Shown here: positions 9,853-19,668 of the stretch, one piece after another
Numbering within the stretch: position 1 is the first letter of the stretch
How the letters are laid out: each line of letters begins with the position of its first letter
Assembly: GCA_001874335.1 (NCBI GenBank)
Contig: MPDE01000001.1
Span: forward strand, 124,001-188,000
Source: Bacteroidetes bacterium MedPE-SWsnd-G2
GTDB taxonomy: Bacteria > Bacteroidota > Bacteroidia > Flavobacteriales > Flavobacteriaceae
Reading direction: 5' to 3'
Length of the DNA: 64,000 bases
Translations under genes and position numbers: made by a program
The notes under the pieces: model-generated
Seen by the model: the letters and a program-made list of their open reading frames with translations, nothing else
The model's database searches: none
Told to the model about the DNA's origin: nothing

Positions 9853-11099
9853 GTTTAATAAAAACATCTTTCTATTCCGGTATAGGCACAGGAATTTCAT
9901 TGTTAGCCAAATTAATCACTAACAAGGTTATTGCCGTATACCTTGGTACAAACGGAATGTTTTTACTTGGGCAGTTGAAAGATTTTTTAAATATCGGAAC
10001 CTTATTTAGTACAGCCGGTAGTAACCATGGCGTTGTAAAATATGTTGCCGAATATCAAGATAAGCCTCAAAAACTTATCCCTTTTTTAAGCACAGCCCTT
10101 AAAGTTCACCTATACAGCTCGGTAGTTGTATTTTTAATCACATTTCTTTTTAAAACTCAAATATCACAACTTCTATTTCAGGATAGCCAGTATGCAAATG
10201 CGATTGCAGCCGTTGGATTATCATTTATTTCGATAGCTCTGTTTAGTTATGTTATGTCTGTTTTAAACGGATTTAGAAACATAAAACTGTATGTGACTAT
10301 AAATATCATTTCGGCTATATTATCGGCTATTATAACCATCTATTTGGTTATAAACTACAATATTGACGGTGCCTTTTATGCCATTGCCATAAGTCAGGTA
10401 TTGTCATTTATCATTTCGTTTACAGCACTATATTTTGACCATAGATTAAACCTAAAGTTTTTAAAATTTGACTTCAGTCAGTTTCATTTAAAAAATCTAT
10501 CCAAGTTTTCTTTAATGGCAGTTGTTGGCCCCGTTTGCATCATACTATCCACCTTATTTGTTAGAGGGCATTTAGAGCGGCAATTAGGGGAAACTTACGC
10601 GGGATCTTGGGAAGGGATGTGGCGTATTTCAGGGATGTATATTCTATTTTTAACCACAACATTTCAGTTTTATATCATTCCGACCTTTTCTAATTTAGAT
10701 GGAAGCGACTTAAAAAAAGAAATTTTTAAAGTTTGGAAATTAAGCTTCCCGGCAATTATAATTATCACCTTTACAGTGTACGCATTAAAGGATATTTTAA
10801 TCACCTTTATGTTTACTGAGGAGTTTCTGCTGATCAACACCATTATCTTGTTTCATTTGCTGGGTGACGCCGTTAAAATCAACTCTTGGGTGTTGGGTAA
10901 CATTTTAATCTCAAAAGCGAATACCAAAATTTTTATTGCCTTCCAGATTGGTTGGGCGATTATTTTTTGTTTCCTCACTTATCTGTTTACAAAACATTAC
11001 GGATTTGTTGGTGTTTCAATTGCGTATTTTGCCACCTATGTTTTACACTTTTTGTGTATGAATATTTACTTCAGAAAATTACTGTGGACTAAATCATAA
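9849..11099 (+). CDS. Wzx-type O-antigen translocase (flippase 1)
   Basis: 416 residues with about twelve hydrophobic segments, the layout of the MOP-superfamily O-antigen/enterobacterial common antigen translocases. Family-like patches are KVIAVYLGTNGMFLLGQ near residues 26-42 and NGFRNIKLYVTIN near residue 140. It would flip undecaprenyl-linked repeat units across the inner membrane. It overlaps the sulfotransferase gene by 4 bases and its 3' end overlaps that of flippase 2 by 6 bases, on the other strand. The two are recognisable paralogues. Confidence 0.87.
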   Translation: MSLIKTSFYSGIGTGISLLAKLITNKVIAVYLGTNGMFLLGQLKDFLNIGTLFSTAGSNHGVVKYVAEYQDKPQKLIPFLSTALKVHLYSSVVVFLITFLFKTQISQLLFQDSQYANAIAAVGLSFISIALFSYVMSVLNGFRNIKLYVTINIISAILSAIITIYLVINYNIDGAFYAIAISQVLSFIISFTALYFDHRLNLKFLKFDFSQFHLKNLSKFSLMAVVGPVCIILSTLFVRGHLERQLGETYAGSWEGMWRISGMYILFLTTTFQFYIIPTFSNLDGSDLKKEIFKVWKLSFPAIIIITFTVYALKDILITFMFTEEFLLINTIILFHLLGDAVKINSWVLGNILISKANTKIFIAFQIGWAIIFCFLTYLFTKHYGFVGVSIAYFATYVLHFLCMNIYFRKLLWTKS

Positions 11100-12407
11100 A
11101 TCTGAAGGATCTTCGGCTTGAGTTATAATTCCGAAAAGCGAACTACTAAACATCATCAAGATTAGGAGATAATGCATTAGATAGCTAAAAAAGTGCCCCA
11201 TAACAGCGCCTTTTACGCCATAAATATCGATAAGATATACACTTGACATATAAAGCACAACGACCAGAAAGATTTCAATTATTATAAAATGCCAAAACAT
11301 TTTTTTGGCGATAAACTGATAGGCTATTACCATTGAAAGTACTTTGATAAAATCACCTAAAAGCTGCCAGAAAAACAAATCTTCTACAGGTTGGAATTCA
11401 ACAGAAAAGACAATTTTCACAATAAAAGGACGCAACAAATACAGCGTTATTAACCCTAAGCCAAATACAGGAATTATACTTTTATAAAAATCGAAAACTT
11501 CTTTTCTAAATTCCGATTTCTCTGTAATTTCTACAAAACGAGGTAAAATATAAAGTGTGATTATTGAATTAACGAACATCAAATAATAGTCTGATATTCT
11601 ATTCATAGCCTCCCAATATCCTGCGTCATTCATACTTTCATGTTCAATAATATAGTTTCTTATGACTATTGAAATTAAAGGAATAGCAATTGACGATACC
11701 AGCGCCATCAATGCAAATGGACCAAAACGCTTTAGAACATCTGTACTTAAATTGGAGAATTTTATCGAAGACACAAGGCTTCGTTGATATGATATACCTA
11801 CCAAGGTTATCAGAAAAATTAAAGACGGTGCAATCACCGCAGATAATAAAGCACCATCAATATTATTCTGATATATCAATAACAAGGTAACAGACAAGCC
11901 TAAAACCTGACCTACCATATTAATGACCAATAAAATCTTGTATTTAGAAAAGCCATTCATAATCCCGAAACAAAACATGTTCAAGGAGTAAAATGGCAAA
12001 GCGACACCAAATATTTTAATGATATAACTATAGTTTGAAATGGGCGTAAATAAAAAGTCATTAATCCCATCTGCAAAATAATAACAAAACATCCCTCCTA
12101 TTAAAGTGGCCAGAAACCCCAAGTAATACGCTGTAGAAATAGTTTTAGATAGCATTAAAGTATCATTTTTGAACTCTGCTATACTTCTAACTAATCCGTT
12201 ATAAAACCCTAATATCGAAAAGGATTGCATGACGCTAACAAAGTTTCTAATGTTACCAATTAAAGCCATTCCCTCTACACCAATAAAAATTGCAATGGCC
12301 TTAGAGGTCAAAATACCAGCCACAATTTTGGTTAAAATGGTAGCCGTATTAAGATTACTCATCTTAAATAAGACATTGGTATTGATATAATTAATTATGC
12401 GCTTCAA
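11094..12407 (-). CDS. Wzx-type O-antigen translocase (flippase 2)
   Basis: 437 residues, polytopic, of the same family as flippase 1 (compare KAIAIFIGVEGMALIGN and NNIDGALLSAV here with KVIAVYLGTNGMFLLGQ and NYNIDGAFYAI there). The start is a TTG directly after the stop codon of the aminotransferase gene. I keep it because the N-terminal stretch INYINTNVLFKMSNLN resembles the usual start of this subfamily. An ATG at 12362 is the alternative and would shorten the protein by 15 residues. It closes the aminotransferase operon and so may serve the glycan carrying the 3-amino sugar. Confidence 0.85.
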   Translation of the reverse strand: MKRIINYINTNVLFKMSNLNTATILTKIVAGILTSKAIAIFIGVEGMALIGNIRNFVSVMQSFSILGFYNGLVRSIAEFKNDTLMLSKTISTAYYLGFLATLIGGMFCYYFADGINDFLFTPISNYSYIIKIFGVALPFYSLNMFCFGIMNGFSKYKILLVINMVGQVLGLSVTLLLIYQNNIDGALLSAVIAPSLIFLITLVGISYQRSLVSSIKFSNLSTDVLKRFGPFALMALVSSIAIPLISIVIRNYIIEHESMNDAGYWEAMNRISDYYLMFVNSIITLYILPRFVEITEKSEFRKEVFDFYKSIIPVFGLGLITLYLLRPFIVKIVFSVEFQPVEDLFFWQLLGDFIKVLSMVIAYQFIAKKMFWHFIIIEIFLVVVLYMSSVYLIDIYGVKGAVMGHFFSYLMHYLLILMMFSSSLFGIITQAEDPSDL

Positions 12408-13508
12408 TTAATAAGAATTTAAAACTTTTATTACTGTAGAAACTTCTTCATCTGTTAATACTGGAGACATTGGTATACTTACTACGCTTTTGTGAATTGC
12501 ATTGGTAATTTCAAATGTTCCCAGCTTATATTTACTTAACGCCTTTTGTTGAGAAGGCGGGATTGGATAATGAATTAACCATCCTATTCCGTTTTCATTC
12601 AAATAAGCAGTAAACTCATCTCTATCTTCTACTTGTATTATAAAAACATGAAACACATGGTTTTTACTACCATCAAAACTAGGTAATTTAAGTTTAGGGT
12701 TGGTGATTCCGGTTAAATATGAGGATGCGATGGCTCGTCTTCTTGCATTATCAGTATCTAAATCTCTTAGTTTACAATTTAAAAAGACCGCTTGTAATTC
12801 ATCCAACCTACTATTAACGCCAATTAGATCGTTTACATATTTAGACTTCGCACCATAATTTCTTAGGGTTTTTACGCACTCATATACTTCAGGATTATTT
12901 GTAACAACAGCGCCTCCATCTCCTAAAGCACCTAAATTTTTACTCGGATAAAAACTAAACCCAGCAGCATCTCCTAAAGATCCTGCTTTCTCGCCAGATG
13001 AATCTTCTGCTCCATGTGCTTGAGCCGCATCTTCAATTAACAATAAATTATTTGCGCTACAAATAGCTTTAATGGCTTTCATATCGGCTAATTGCCCATA
13101 AAGATGAACCACTAAAACGGCCTTTGCTTTGATATTCAGTTTAGCGCTTAAAGCATCAGGACAAATATTAAATGAATCGGCATTAGCTTCAACCAACACA
13201 GGTTTTAACCCCGCATGAATTATTGACAAAATACTTGCGATATAAGTATTAGCAGGCACTAAAACCTCATCTCCTTCTTGTAACTTCCCTAATTGAATGT
13301 ACGCCTTGAAAATTAAGGTCAAAGCATCCAATCCATTAGCAGTACCAACGCAATACTTAGAATTGCAATAGCTAGCAAAGCTATGCTCAAACGTCTTCAC
13401 ATTCTCTCCCAAGACATAATAACCAGAATCCAAAAACTTCGAAAAATCAGTCTTGTACTCGGCATCGTATCGCGCATTTATTTTATGTAAATCTAAAAAC
13501 TTAATCAT
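12408..13508 (-). CDS. DegT/DnrJ/EryC1-family sugar aminotransferase (FdtB-like)
   Basis: A PLP-dependent aminotransferase of 366 residues, normal for the family. The motif [17 protein letters not shown] contains the PLP lysine (about residue 190), and EDAAQAHGA is the cofactor-ring Asp region. With the FdtA-like ketoisomerase at 6473-6880 it could make dTDP-3-amino-3,6-dideoxyhexose. The ATG at 13508 overlaps the TGA of the upstream gene (ATGA), which favours it over an ATG two codons earlier at 13514. A TTG-started flippase follows without any gap. Confidence 0.88.
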   Translation of the reverse strand: MIKFLDLHKINARYDAEYKTDFSKFLDSGYYVLGENVKTFEHSFASYCNSKYCVGTANGLDALTLIFKAYIQLGKLQEGDEVLVPANTYIASILSIIHAGLKPVLVEANADSFNICPDALSAKLNIKAKAVLVVHLYGQLADMKAIKAICSANNLLLIEDAAQAHGAEDSSGEKAGSLGDAAGFSFYPSKNLGALGDGGAVVTNNPEVYECVKTLRNYGAKSKYVNDLIGVNSRLDELQAVFLNCKLRDLDTDNARRRAIASSYLTGITNPKLKLPSFDGSKNHVFHVFIIQVEDRDEFTAYLNENGIGWLIHYPIPPSQQKALSKYKLGTFEITNAIHKSVVSIPMSPVLTDEEVSTVIKVLNSY

Positions 13509-14482
13509 TGCCATACAGAATTTAGATTGGTGTTATTATTAGTATTTATAGTATAGGTCATCTGATTAAAAATTTGAGAACCAAAGCTCAATTTCCAATT
13601 AAATAATCCTTGGTTAATTGAATGACCTCCGTTTTCGCTTGAAGTCCCAAAATCAAAATAACGCTTTTCTTTATACACGTCATTAATCAAGTGATTAAAG
13701 AGAACGTCTAAAGTTCCTAATTCTTGTCTATTAGAAGTTGCCGATATATATTGTGCATGCGCCACATTTTTAGTTTCAAAAATGGTAACGCCACCTACAA
13801 TCTCATTTTCATGATACACATTAAACTGTCTTATTTCATTTGGAAAATGCTGTTTCAGCTTTCTAATTTCGGCAAAACTATGAACAGGAGATGTATCAAA
13901 TCGCTCTTTAAGATTAGGAATTAATACTGCATTCCAAAAGGATTCAAAATTATCTTCTTCCTTAACCTTTAGACTATGATTCAATCCGCGTTTTAATCCG
14001 CGTTTCCTATTGTTGGATTTTTTTATACTGTCATCAGATGGCTGCAAGGCCGATGTTAATTCGCATTTACTAACGTTCGCTTTCAATTTACACATGATAT
14101 AAGCCAGCTCATTATGAGGCTTGTTTTGGTACAAATCGGGCAATGCTTTTAACACCAATTCATTGATAGTATTAGATTTTAAATAGAGTAATAAGCACTC
14201 AAAAATTTCTAACTGTTCTTCCAAGTTCGCATTTTCGCTAAAGACCAATCCGCCGTAAGTCAGGCCCTGATGTGAAAATGCAGTCTCCCCCACTTTATTT
14301 AAAGGGCATATAGCTTTCAAACTATCGTCTTTAAAAATAAGTACAGATGCATCTTCAAAACGGTCACTGTGATATTCCATGAAATTTCTATGAAACAAAA
14401 AAGTAGCGTTTCTGGCTGAATTTAGAAAGTTATTCCACTCACTAAAATAACCAGAATTATATTTTTGAATTGAATATTTAAT
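13505..14482 (-). CDS. FemAB/GNAT-like acyltransferase, probable ATT start
   Basis: The obvious start is TTG at 14398 (297 aa), but the same frame is open further upstream to a TAA at 14486-14488. Those extra codons encode [20 protein letters not shown] followed by SARNATF. This joins smoothly to [15 protein letters not shown], the usual start region of this family. The open stretch contains no ATG, GTG or TTG; the first plausible initiator is ATT at 14480-14482, giving 325 aa. FemAB/GNAT-type enzymes N-acylate amino sugars or add amino acids; next to a 3-amino-sugar aminotransferase, acylation of that amine is a good guess. Alternatives are a real TTG start or a mutated ATG. Confidence 0.7.
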   Translation of the reverse strand: MKYSIQKYNSGYFSEWNNFLNSARNATFLFHRNFMEYHSDRFEDASVLIFKDDSLKAICPLNKVGETAFSHQGLTYGGLVFSENANLEEQLEIFECLLLYLKSNTINELVLKALPDLYQNKPHNELAYIMCKLKANVSKCELTSALQPSDDSIKKSNNRKRGLKRGLNHSLKVKEEDNFESFWNAVLIPNLKERFDTSPVHSFAEIRKLKQHFPNEIRQFNVYHENEIVGGVTIFETKNVAHAQYISATSNRQELGTLDVLFNHLINDVYKEKRYFDFGTSSENGGHSINQGLFNWKLSFGSQIFNQMTYTINTNNNTNLNSVWQ

Positions 14483-14600
14483 AGTTTATAATTTTTGGGT
14501 TAATTATAAGACATTTACAGCTCAGCAAAATACAATATTTTTCACACAAGAGACATGAAATCTAAGCAATTATTCTATATTTAGATTTAAAAGAAATAAA

Positions 14601-15905
14601 TTGAAAAAAGAACACAACAACAGAGAAATCAGCATCTTACTACTATTTTACTTGATTGTTTTTCTTTTCAATATTTCTCAAAACGCCATTTACTCTTATG
14701 ACACTTATGGCTATTTAGACGCCATGCCAAACAGATATCCGGGCTATATCGCATTTTTAAAAATCCTGAAATTTGTTCCTGAAAATTACTTCAATATCAT
14801 CACCGTTGGAGTTCAAAGCATTATTGGTCTTACTGGTGTGCATTTTTTCTTCAGAAAGCTTTCTACCATTTTTAGATTTAAATGGTATATCAAAGTTTTG
14901 ATGTTACTGCTATTAGTATTTCCTTTTTTTCCACCATTGTTAGTCGCCAACAATTTATGCTCTGAAGCACTAAGTTATCCGCTTTACTTGATCGCATTAG
15001 GCCTTAGCTTCGATTTATTATTTAAAAGCCATACCAGATATTTTGGCTTATTACTTTTGGTTCTTACAGGCCTTAGTTTAACCCGAGGTCAATTTATAAT
15101 TACATCGGTAGTTATTGGAGGTATTTACTTTTTGAAGCATGTTTACAGTTTAAAACTTTTTCATATAAGACGAGTTCTTTTACTTCTGTTGTTACCTCTT
15201 GTCATTAAAGGGATAGACATGGAATACCACAAGCTAAAAGATGGCATATTTATGGCAACACCTTTTAGTTATGTCAATGCCATTGCGGCACCATTTTATG
15301 TGTCTCAAGCGTCTGACAAAGCACTTTTTACAGATATAGAGCAAATGCAACTTTTCAATTCATGTTACGCTCAATTACAATCAAAAGGGCTTTTAATATC
15401 GGAGTATCCTAATTCTGATTTGAAAGAGCAATACATGGTGTATCACAGAAATGTTCCAAAAATTTGTAATCAAACAATTCATGTCACAGCCTTAGATTAT
15501 TATTACCAAAAAGCTTTAGCCTTAGATCATCCCCCTAAAAAGGCATCAGCATTGTCGTATTTGCATGCCGAACAAAACTACAGAGCCATGTTTACACCTC
15601 TGTTATTTGACAATTTTTGGGCATGGAGTAATTTATATATGACCAATATGGCACACGGCTTTTTCTCTATTGTGATTCTTTTTGCACTGATAATAATCTG
15701 TTTTTATACCGGAATTCAAGTTGCATTCAAGTCTAAACGAAAAATGTTATACCCTTTTACACTGAGTGCCTTGACCTTAGCAAATGCATCAATCGTTGCC
15801 TTTGCAAGTCATTCTATTATGCGATATTTGTTTTACAATTACAGTTTAATACTTTTGTTACTTATAGCCATTATCTATCACTACTCCAATGTCAAAAAAC
15901 TATGA
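14601..15905 (+). CDS. Polytopic membrane protein, possible GT-C glycosyltransferase
   Basis: 434 residues with roughly ten membrane segments. A start region with YDTYGYLDAMPNRYPGY (about residues 35-51) after the first membrane helix resembles the first extracytoplasmic loop, with an acidic residue, of GT-C enzymes that use polyprenyl-phosphate sugars. The following gene is a polyprenyl-phosphate glycosyltransferase, which would supply such a donor, and the two overlap by 17 bases. The start is TTG at 14601, preceded by an A-rich stretch. I do not recognise a named family, so the GT-C role is inference from topology and context. Confidence 0.65.
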   Translation: MKKEHNNREISILLLFYLIVFLFNISQNAIYSYDTYGYLDAMPNRYPGYIAFLKILKFVPENYFNIITVGVQSIIGLTGVHFFFRKLSTIFRFKWYIKVLMLLLLVFPFFPPLLVANNLCSEALSYPLYLIALGLSFDLLFKSHTRYFGLLLLVLTGLSLTRGQFIITSVVIGGIYFLKHVYSLKLFHIRRVLLLLLLPLVIKGIDMEYHKLKDGIFMATPFSYVNAIAAPFYVSQASDKALFTDIEQMQLFNSCYAQLQSKGLLISEYPNSDLKEQYMVYHRNVPKICNQTIHVTALDYYYQKALALDHPPKKASALSYLHAEQNYRAMFTPLLFDNFWAWSNLYMTNMAHGFFSIVILFALIIICFYTGIQVAFKSKRKMLYPFTLSALTLANASIVAFASHSIMRYLFYNYSLILLLLIAIIYHYSNVKKL

Positions 15906-17046
15906 ACTCGCTGTAGTTATGCCCTGTTTAAATGAGGCCGAAACCTTAGAAACTTGCATACTAAAAGCTCAAAATTCTTTCAAACAAAACAGCATTGATG
16001 GTATTGTAGTTATTGCGGACAACGGCAGTACAGATGGCTCTATAGCTATCGCAACTCGATTAAATGCACAAGTAGTGCATGTAGCAGATAAAGGCTATGG
16101 CAACGCTTTAAAGGGCGGCATTTTAGCTGCAGACGCTAAATACATTATCATGGGAGATGCGGATGATAGTTACAACTTCGCTAATCTCATGCCGTTTGTA
16201 ACCGCTTTAAGAGACGGGAACGATTTGGTTATGGGAAACCGATTTAAAGGGGGAATCAAAAAAGGCGCTATGCCCTTTTTACATCGCTATTTGGGAAATC
16301 CCGTGTTATCTTTTATTGGTCGTTTATTTTTTAAGATAAACATTGGCGATTTTCATTGCGGACTTCGAGGCTTTTCTAAAGACGCTTTTATGCGCATGCA
16401 ACTCACGACAAGCGGAATGGAGTTTGCATCAGAAATGATAGTAAAATCTAAACTCAATAACTTAAAAATTACAGAAGTTCCAACAGTGCTTTCACCAGAT
16501 GGACGATCAAGACCACCACACCTCAACACCTGGGTTGATGGTTGGAGACATTTACGTTTTTTATGTTTATACAGCCCAAACTGGTTGTTTTTATATCCCG
16601 GTGTATTACTAATGCTCATCGGCATATTAAGCTCAATTGCCTTAATTTCTGGACCAATTAATTTGTTTAACCTCAACTTAGATGTACATAGTTTGTTGTA
16701 CACATCAAGTTTGGTTCTTATCGGATTTCAATTTGTGATATTTTATGGTCTTACCAAGATTTTTGCGGTAGAACAAGGATTGCTACCAAAAAGTAATCGC
16801 TATGATAGGCTTTTTAAATATATAAATCTGGAAAAAGGATTAGTGGTAGGACTTTTAATTTTAATTGTAGGCTTAGCACTAAGTTTTAAAGGGGTATCAC
16901 TTTGGGAAGCAGCCGATTTTGGTCCCTTAAACCCCACCGAAACCTTAAGAATTGTAATACCTGCAGTATTTACAATATTACTGGGCGTTCAAATCATTCT
17001 GTTTAGTTTGTTTTTTAGTATCCTCGGACTAAAACAACAACAGTAG
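15889..17046 (+). CDS. DPM1/GtrB-like polyprenyl-phosphate glycosyltransferase with C-terminal membrane domain
   Basis: 385 residues. A GT2 domain (about 1-230) has VVMPCLNEAETLE, IADNGSTDGS and MGDADDSYNF, and the FHCGLRGFSKDAF motif found in dolichol-phosphate-mannose-synthase-like enzymes. About four membrane helices follow (about 235-385). Such proteins load glucose or mannose onto polyprenyl phosphate for use on the periplasmic side. The overlap with the preceding polytopic gene suggests a donor synthase-transferase pair that decorates the glycan after flipping. Confidence 0.87.
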   Translation: MSKNYELAVVMPCLNEAETLETCILKAQNSFKQNSIDGIVVIADNGSTDGSIAIATRLNAQVVHVADKGYGNALKGGILAADAKYIIMGDADDSYNFANLMPFVTALRDGNDLVMGNRFKGGIKKGAMPFLHRYLGNPVLSFIGRLFFKINIGDFHCGLRGFSKDAFMRMQLTTSGMEFASEMIVKSKLNNLKITEVPTVLSPDGRSRPPHLNTWVDGWRHLRFLCLYSPNWLFLYPGVLLMLIGILSSIALISGPINLFNLNLDVHSLLYTSSLVLIGFQFVIFYGLTKIFAVEQGLLPKSNRYDRLFKYINLEKGLVVGLLILIVGLALSFKGVSLWEAADFGPLNPTETLRIVIPAVFTILLGVQIILFSLFFSILGLKQQQ

Positions 17047-17048
17047 AT

Positions 17049-17273
17049 TTACTTTTTGATCAAGCCGTAGTAAACGTTGATGCAAAATATAGCACTATTA
17101 GTAACTATAATAGGCATTGAAATGGGCTCTAACATAAAGCCATAAACCACAAATAGTAAACACCCTAAGGAGTTTACTATTCGTAATTTTTTAATGTCTT
17201 TTAATAAAAATGAAATTAATACGGTAGCCATTGCAGCATATCCTACCCAGTCGGTTAACGTGATTAATTCCAT
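17049..17273 (-). CDS. SemiSWEET/YgjV-like small membrane protein
   Basis: 74 residues with three hydrophobic helices: WVGYAAMATVLISFLL, VNSLGCLLFVVYGFML and IIVTNSAIFCINVYYGL. This three-helix unit, with the conserved positions in helix 1 and an Asn in helix 3, fits the SemiSWEET/MtN3 half-transporter fold, which dimerises to carry small sugars. The substrate is not predictable. Two bases separate it from the convergent glycosyltransferase, and it lies 11 bases downstream of bipA on the same strand. Confidence 0.65.
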   Translation of the reverse strand: MELITLTDWVGYAAMATVLISFLLKDIKKLRIVNSLGCLLFVVYGFMLEPISMPIIVTNSAIFCINVYYGLIKK

Positions 17274-17284
17274 ATTCGCTTTTA

Positions 17285-19084
17285 TTAAATAGTTTTATTT
17301 CTTTTTCGCTCCACCTCTGTTAAATAGATTTTACGTAAACGTAAAAAGTTTGGAGTTACTTCAACATACTCATCTTTTTGAATGTATTCTAAGGCTTCTT
17401 CTAAAGAGAATTTAATTGCTGGTACAATTTTCGCTTTATCATCAGCACCTGAAGAACGTACGTTACTTAATTTTTTAGTTTTAGTAATATTTACTGTCAT
17501 GTCATCACCACGAGAATTTTCTCCAATAACTTGACCTTCATAAATATCTTCACCTGGATCAACAAAAAACTTACCTCTATCTTGTAGTTTATCAATAGAA
17601 TAAGGAATTGCTTGTCCGTTTTCCATAGATACTAAAGATCCGTTTTGACGTTCTGGGATACCACCTTTTAACGGTTGGTACTCTTTAAAACGGTGTGCCA
17701 TAATAGCCTCACCAGCAGTAGCAGTTAACAGTTGGTTACGTAATCCAATAATACCACGAGAAGGTACAATAAATTTACAAACCATACGCTCACCTTTAGC
17801 TTCCATGCTTGTCATTTCACCCTTTCTCATCGTCACTAACTCAATAGCTTTTCCAGAAACGGTTTCAGGTAAATCGATAGTCATTTCCTCAACAGGCTCA
17901 CATTTCACACCATCAATTTCTCTAATGATTACTTGTGGCTGACCAATTTGTAACTCATAACCTTCACGACGCATAGTTTCAATAAGTACAGACAAATGCA
18001 GTACACCACGACCAAAAACCATGAATTTATCAGCACTATCAGTTTCATTAACACGTAATGCTAAGTTCTTTTCAAGCTCCTTAGTTAAACGGTCTTTAAT
18101 ATGACGAGAGGTTACAAACTTACCATCTTTACCAAAGAAAGGTGAATCGTTAATGGTGAACAACATACTCATTGTAGGCTCATCGATTGCAATTGTTTTA
18201 AGACCTTCTGGGTTTTCAAAATCAGCAATGGTATCACCAATTTCAAATCCTTCTAATCCAACAATAGCACAAATATCTCCCGCTTGTACGTGATCTACTT
18301 TTTTACGACCTAAGCCTTCAAATACATGAAGTTCTTTAATTCTTGATTTTACTATAGAACCATCTCTTTTTACCAAAGAAATATTCATGTTCGTTTTTAG
18401 CTCCCCACGTTGTAAACGTCCGATAGCAATACGGCCCGTAAAAGAAGAGAAATCTAAAGATGTAATTAACATTTGAGTTGTTCCTTCTTCAATTTTAGGC
18501 TCCGGAATATGCTCCACAACCATATCTAATAAAGGCTCGATATTGTCAGTTTCATTTTGCCAATCTGTACTCATCCAGTTATTTTTTGCCGAACCATAAA
18601 CGGTTGGGAAATCTAACTGCCATTCTTCAGCACCTAATTCAAACATTAAGTCAAAAACAGCTTCATGAACATCATCAGGCGTACAGTTTTCTTTGTCTAC
18701 TTTATTTACAACCACACAAGGTTTTAATCCAAGGTCAATTGCTTTTTGTAGTACGAAACGTGTTTGTGGCATTGGTCCTTCAAAGGCATCAACTAATAGT
18801 AAAACACCATCTGCCATATTTAGTACACGTTCTACTTCTCCACCAAAATCGGCGTGACCAGGAGTATCAATGATATTAATTTTTGTATCCTTATAGATAA
18901 CAGAAACGTTTTTAGAAGTAATCGTAATTCCACGTTCACGTTCTAAATCGTTATTATCTAAAATTAAATCTCCAGTATTCTCATTTTCACGAAATAACTG
19001 GCAGTGATACATGATTTTATCTACCAAAGTAGTCTTCCCATGATCGACGTGTGCAATAATTGCAATGTTTTTTATATTAGCCAT
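17285..19084 (-). CDS. typA: Ribosome-associated translational GTPase TypA/BipA
   Basis: 599 residues, the standard BipA length. The G domain has [10 protein letters not shown] (11-20), [15 protein letters not shown] and VVNKVDKE, followed by the EF-G-like domains and the BipA-specific C-terminal part ([18 protein letters not shown], ending in LRKIYL). BipA helps 50S ribosomal assembly and stress or cold adaptation. A TATCTTTG -7 box precedes it on the minus strand. Confidence 0.97.
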   Translation of the reverse strand: MANIKNIAIIAHVDHGKTTLVDKIMYHCQLFRENENTGDLILDNNDLERERGITITSKNVSVIYKDTKINIIDTPGHADFGGEVERVLNMADGVLLLVDAFEGPMPQTRFVLQKAIDLGLKPCVVVNKVDKENCTPDDVHEAVFDLMFELGAEEWQLDFPTVYGSAKNNWMSTDWQNETDNIEPLLDMVVEHIPEPKIEEGTTQMLITSLDFSSFTGRIAIGRLQRGELKTNMNISLVKRDGSIVKSRIKELHVFEGLGRKKVDHVQAGDICAIVGLEGFEIGDTIADFENPEGLKTIAIDEPTMSMLFTINDSPFFGKDGKFVTSRHIKDRLTKELEKNLALRVNETDSADKFMVFGRGVLHLSVLIETMRREGYELQIGQPQVIIREIDGVKCEPVEEMTIDLPETVSGKAIELVTMRKGEMTSMEAKGERMVCKFIVPSRGIIGLRNQLLTATAGEAIMAHRFKEYQPLKGGIPERQNGSLVSMENGQAIPYSIDKLQDRGKFFVDPGEDIYEGQVIGENSRGDDMTVNITKTKKLSNVRSSGADDKAKIVPAIKFSLEEALEYIQKDEYVEVTPNFLRLRKIYLTEVERKRNKTI

Positions 19085-19106
19085 AATCTGCCCTATTTTA
19101 AGCGCG

Positions 19107-19114
19107 CAAAGATA
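19107..19114 (-). promoter_or_regulatory. Candidate -7 promoter box of typA
   Basis: Reads TATCTTTG on the minus strand, 22-30 bases upstream of the typA ATG at 19084. It matches TAnnTTTG. No clear -33 TTTG was found. Confidence 0.45.
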
Positions 19115-19274
19115 CGCTATATTTTTCGATTTAGTTAATTATATGTTATTTAATAACGAAAAGGTAATTTTCAGCAGAGAATCACGTTTAATAAATTGAC
19201 TATCAAAACTATACCTTCACCAACCACTAAGTTTTGATTTAACAATTAATAGCACACCCTAATTTCACTTTGTT

Positions 19275-19634
19275 ATGAATTCTCTATCTAATTACACACG
19301 GTTTATACCGTACCTGTACTTTTTAAGCTGTATTATCTATTGGTTTACAACCGTAAATCAAACCGAAGGCATCAAGGCCTACCCAATCCTTTTATGCTCG
19401 ATCCCATTTATTTGGCAGGTGCTAAAACCTAACAAAACCTTAAACCTCACCTTGGGCATCACCTTTATGTGTTTATCGTCTTATTTGATCTTGGCATATA
19501 TATCAGATTTGGTTCAAATCACACAACTTTCTAACGCCACTAAACAGTTTGTTTTAGTAGGAGGCTTATTTGTACTCCTTAATTTTGTAATGGCACTTTG
19601 GATAATTAGAAATAGTTTAAGTAGACGGTATTAA
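19275..19634 (+). CDS. Hypothetical four-helix membrane protein
   Basis: 119 residues with four predicted membrane helices: FIPYLYFLSCIIYWF, AYPILLCSIPFIWQVL, LGITFMCLSSYLILAYI and FVLVGGLFVLLNFVMAL. The C-terminus is positively charged (RNSLSRRY). No family or motif is recognised. It lies 34 bases upstream of kdsA on the same strand, but kdsA has its own promoter-like box in that gap. Function unknown. Confidence 0.75.
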   Translation: MNSLSNYTRFIPYLYFLSCIIYWFTTVNQTEGIKAYPILLCSIPFIWQVLKPNKTLNLTLGITFMCLSSYLILAYISDLVQITQLSNATKQFVLVGGLFVLLNFVMALWIIRNSLSRRY

Positions 19635-19640
19635 ATTGAT

Positions 19641-19648
19641 TATCTTTG
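19641..19648 (+). promoter_or_regulatory. Candidate -7 promoter box of kdsA
   Basis: TATCTTTG, a full match to TAnnTTTG, 20 bases upstream of the kdsA ATG at 19669. A weak TTTA lies 21 bases further upstream at 19616-19619. It overlaps the end of the intergenic gap after the membrane-protein gene. Confidence 0.5.
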
Positions 19649-19668
19649 CGCTTTAAAAAATTTAGCAC

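Noticed and set aside
14398-14400. TTG as the certain start of the FemAB/GNAT-like gene
   Set aside because: Coding-like sequence clearly extends upstream, so this start is kept only as an alternative.
16353-16703. Minus-strand frame of 116 codons
   Set aside because: Opposite the DPM1-like glycosyltransferase; a shadow frame.
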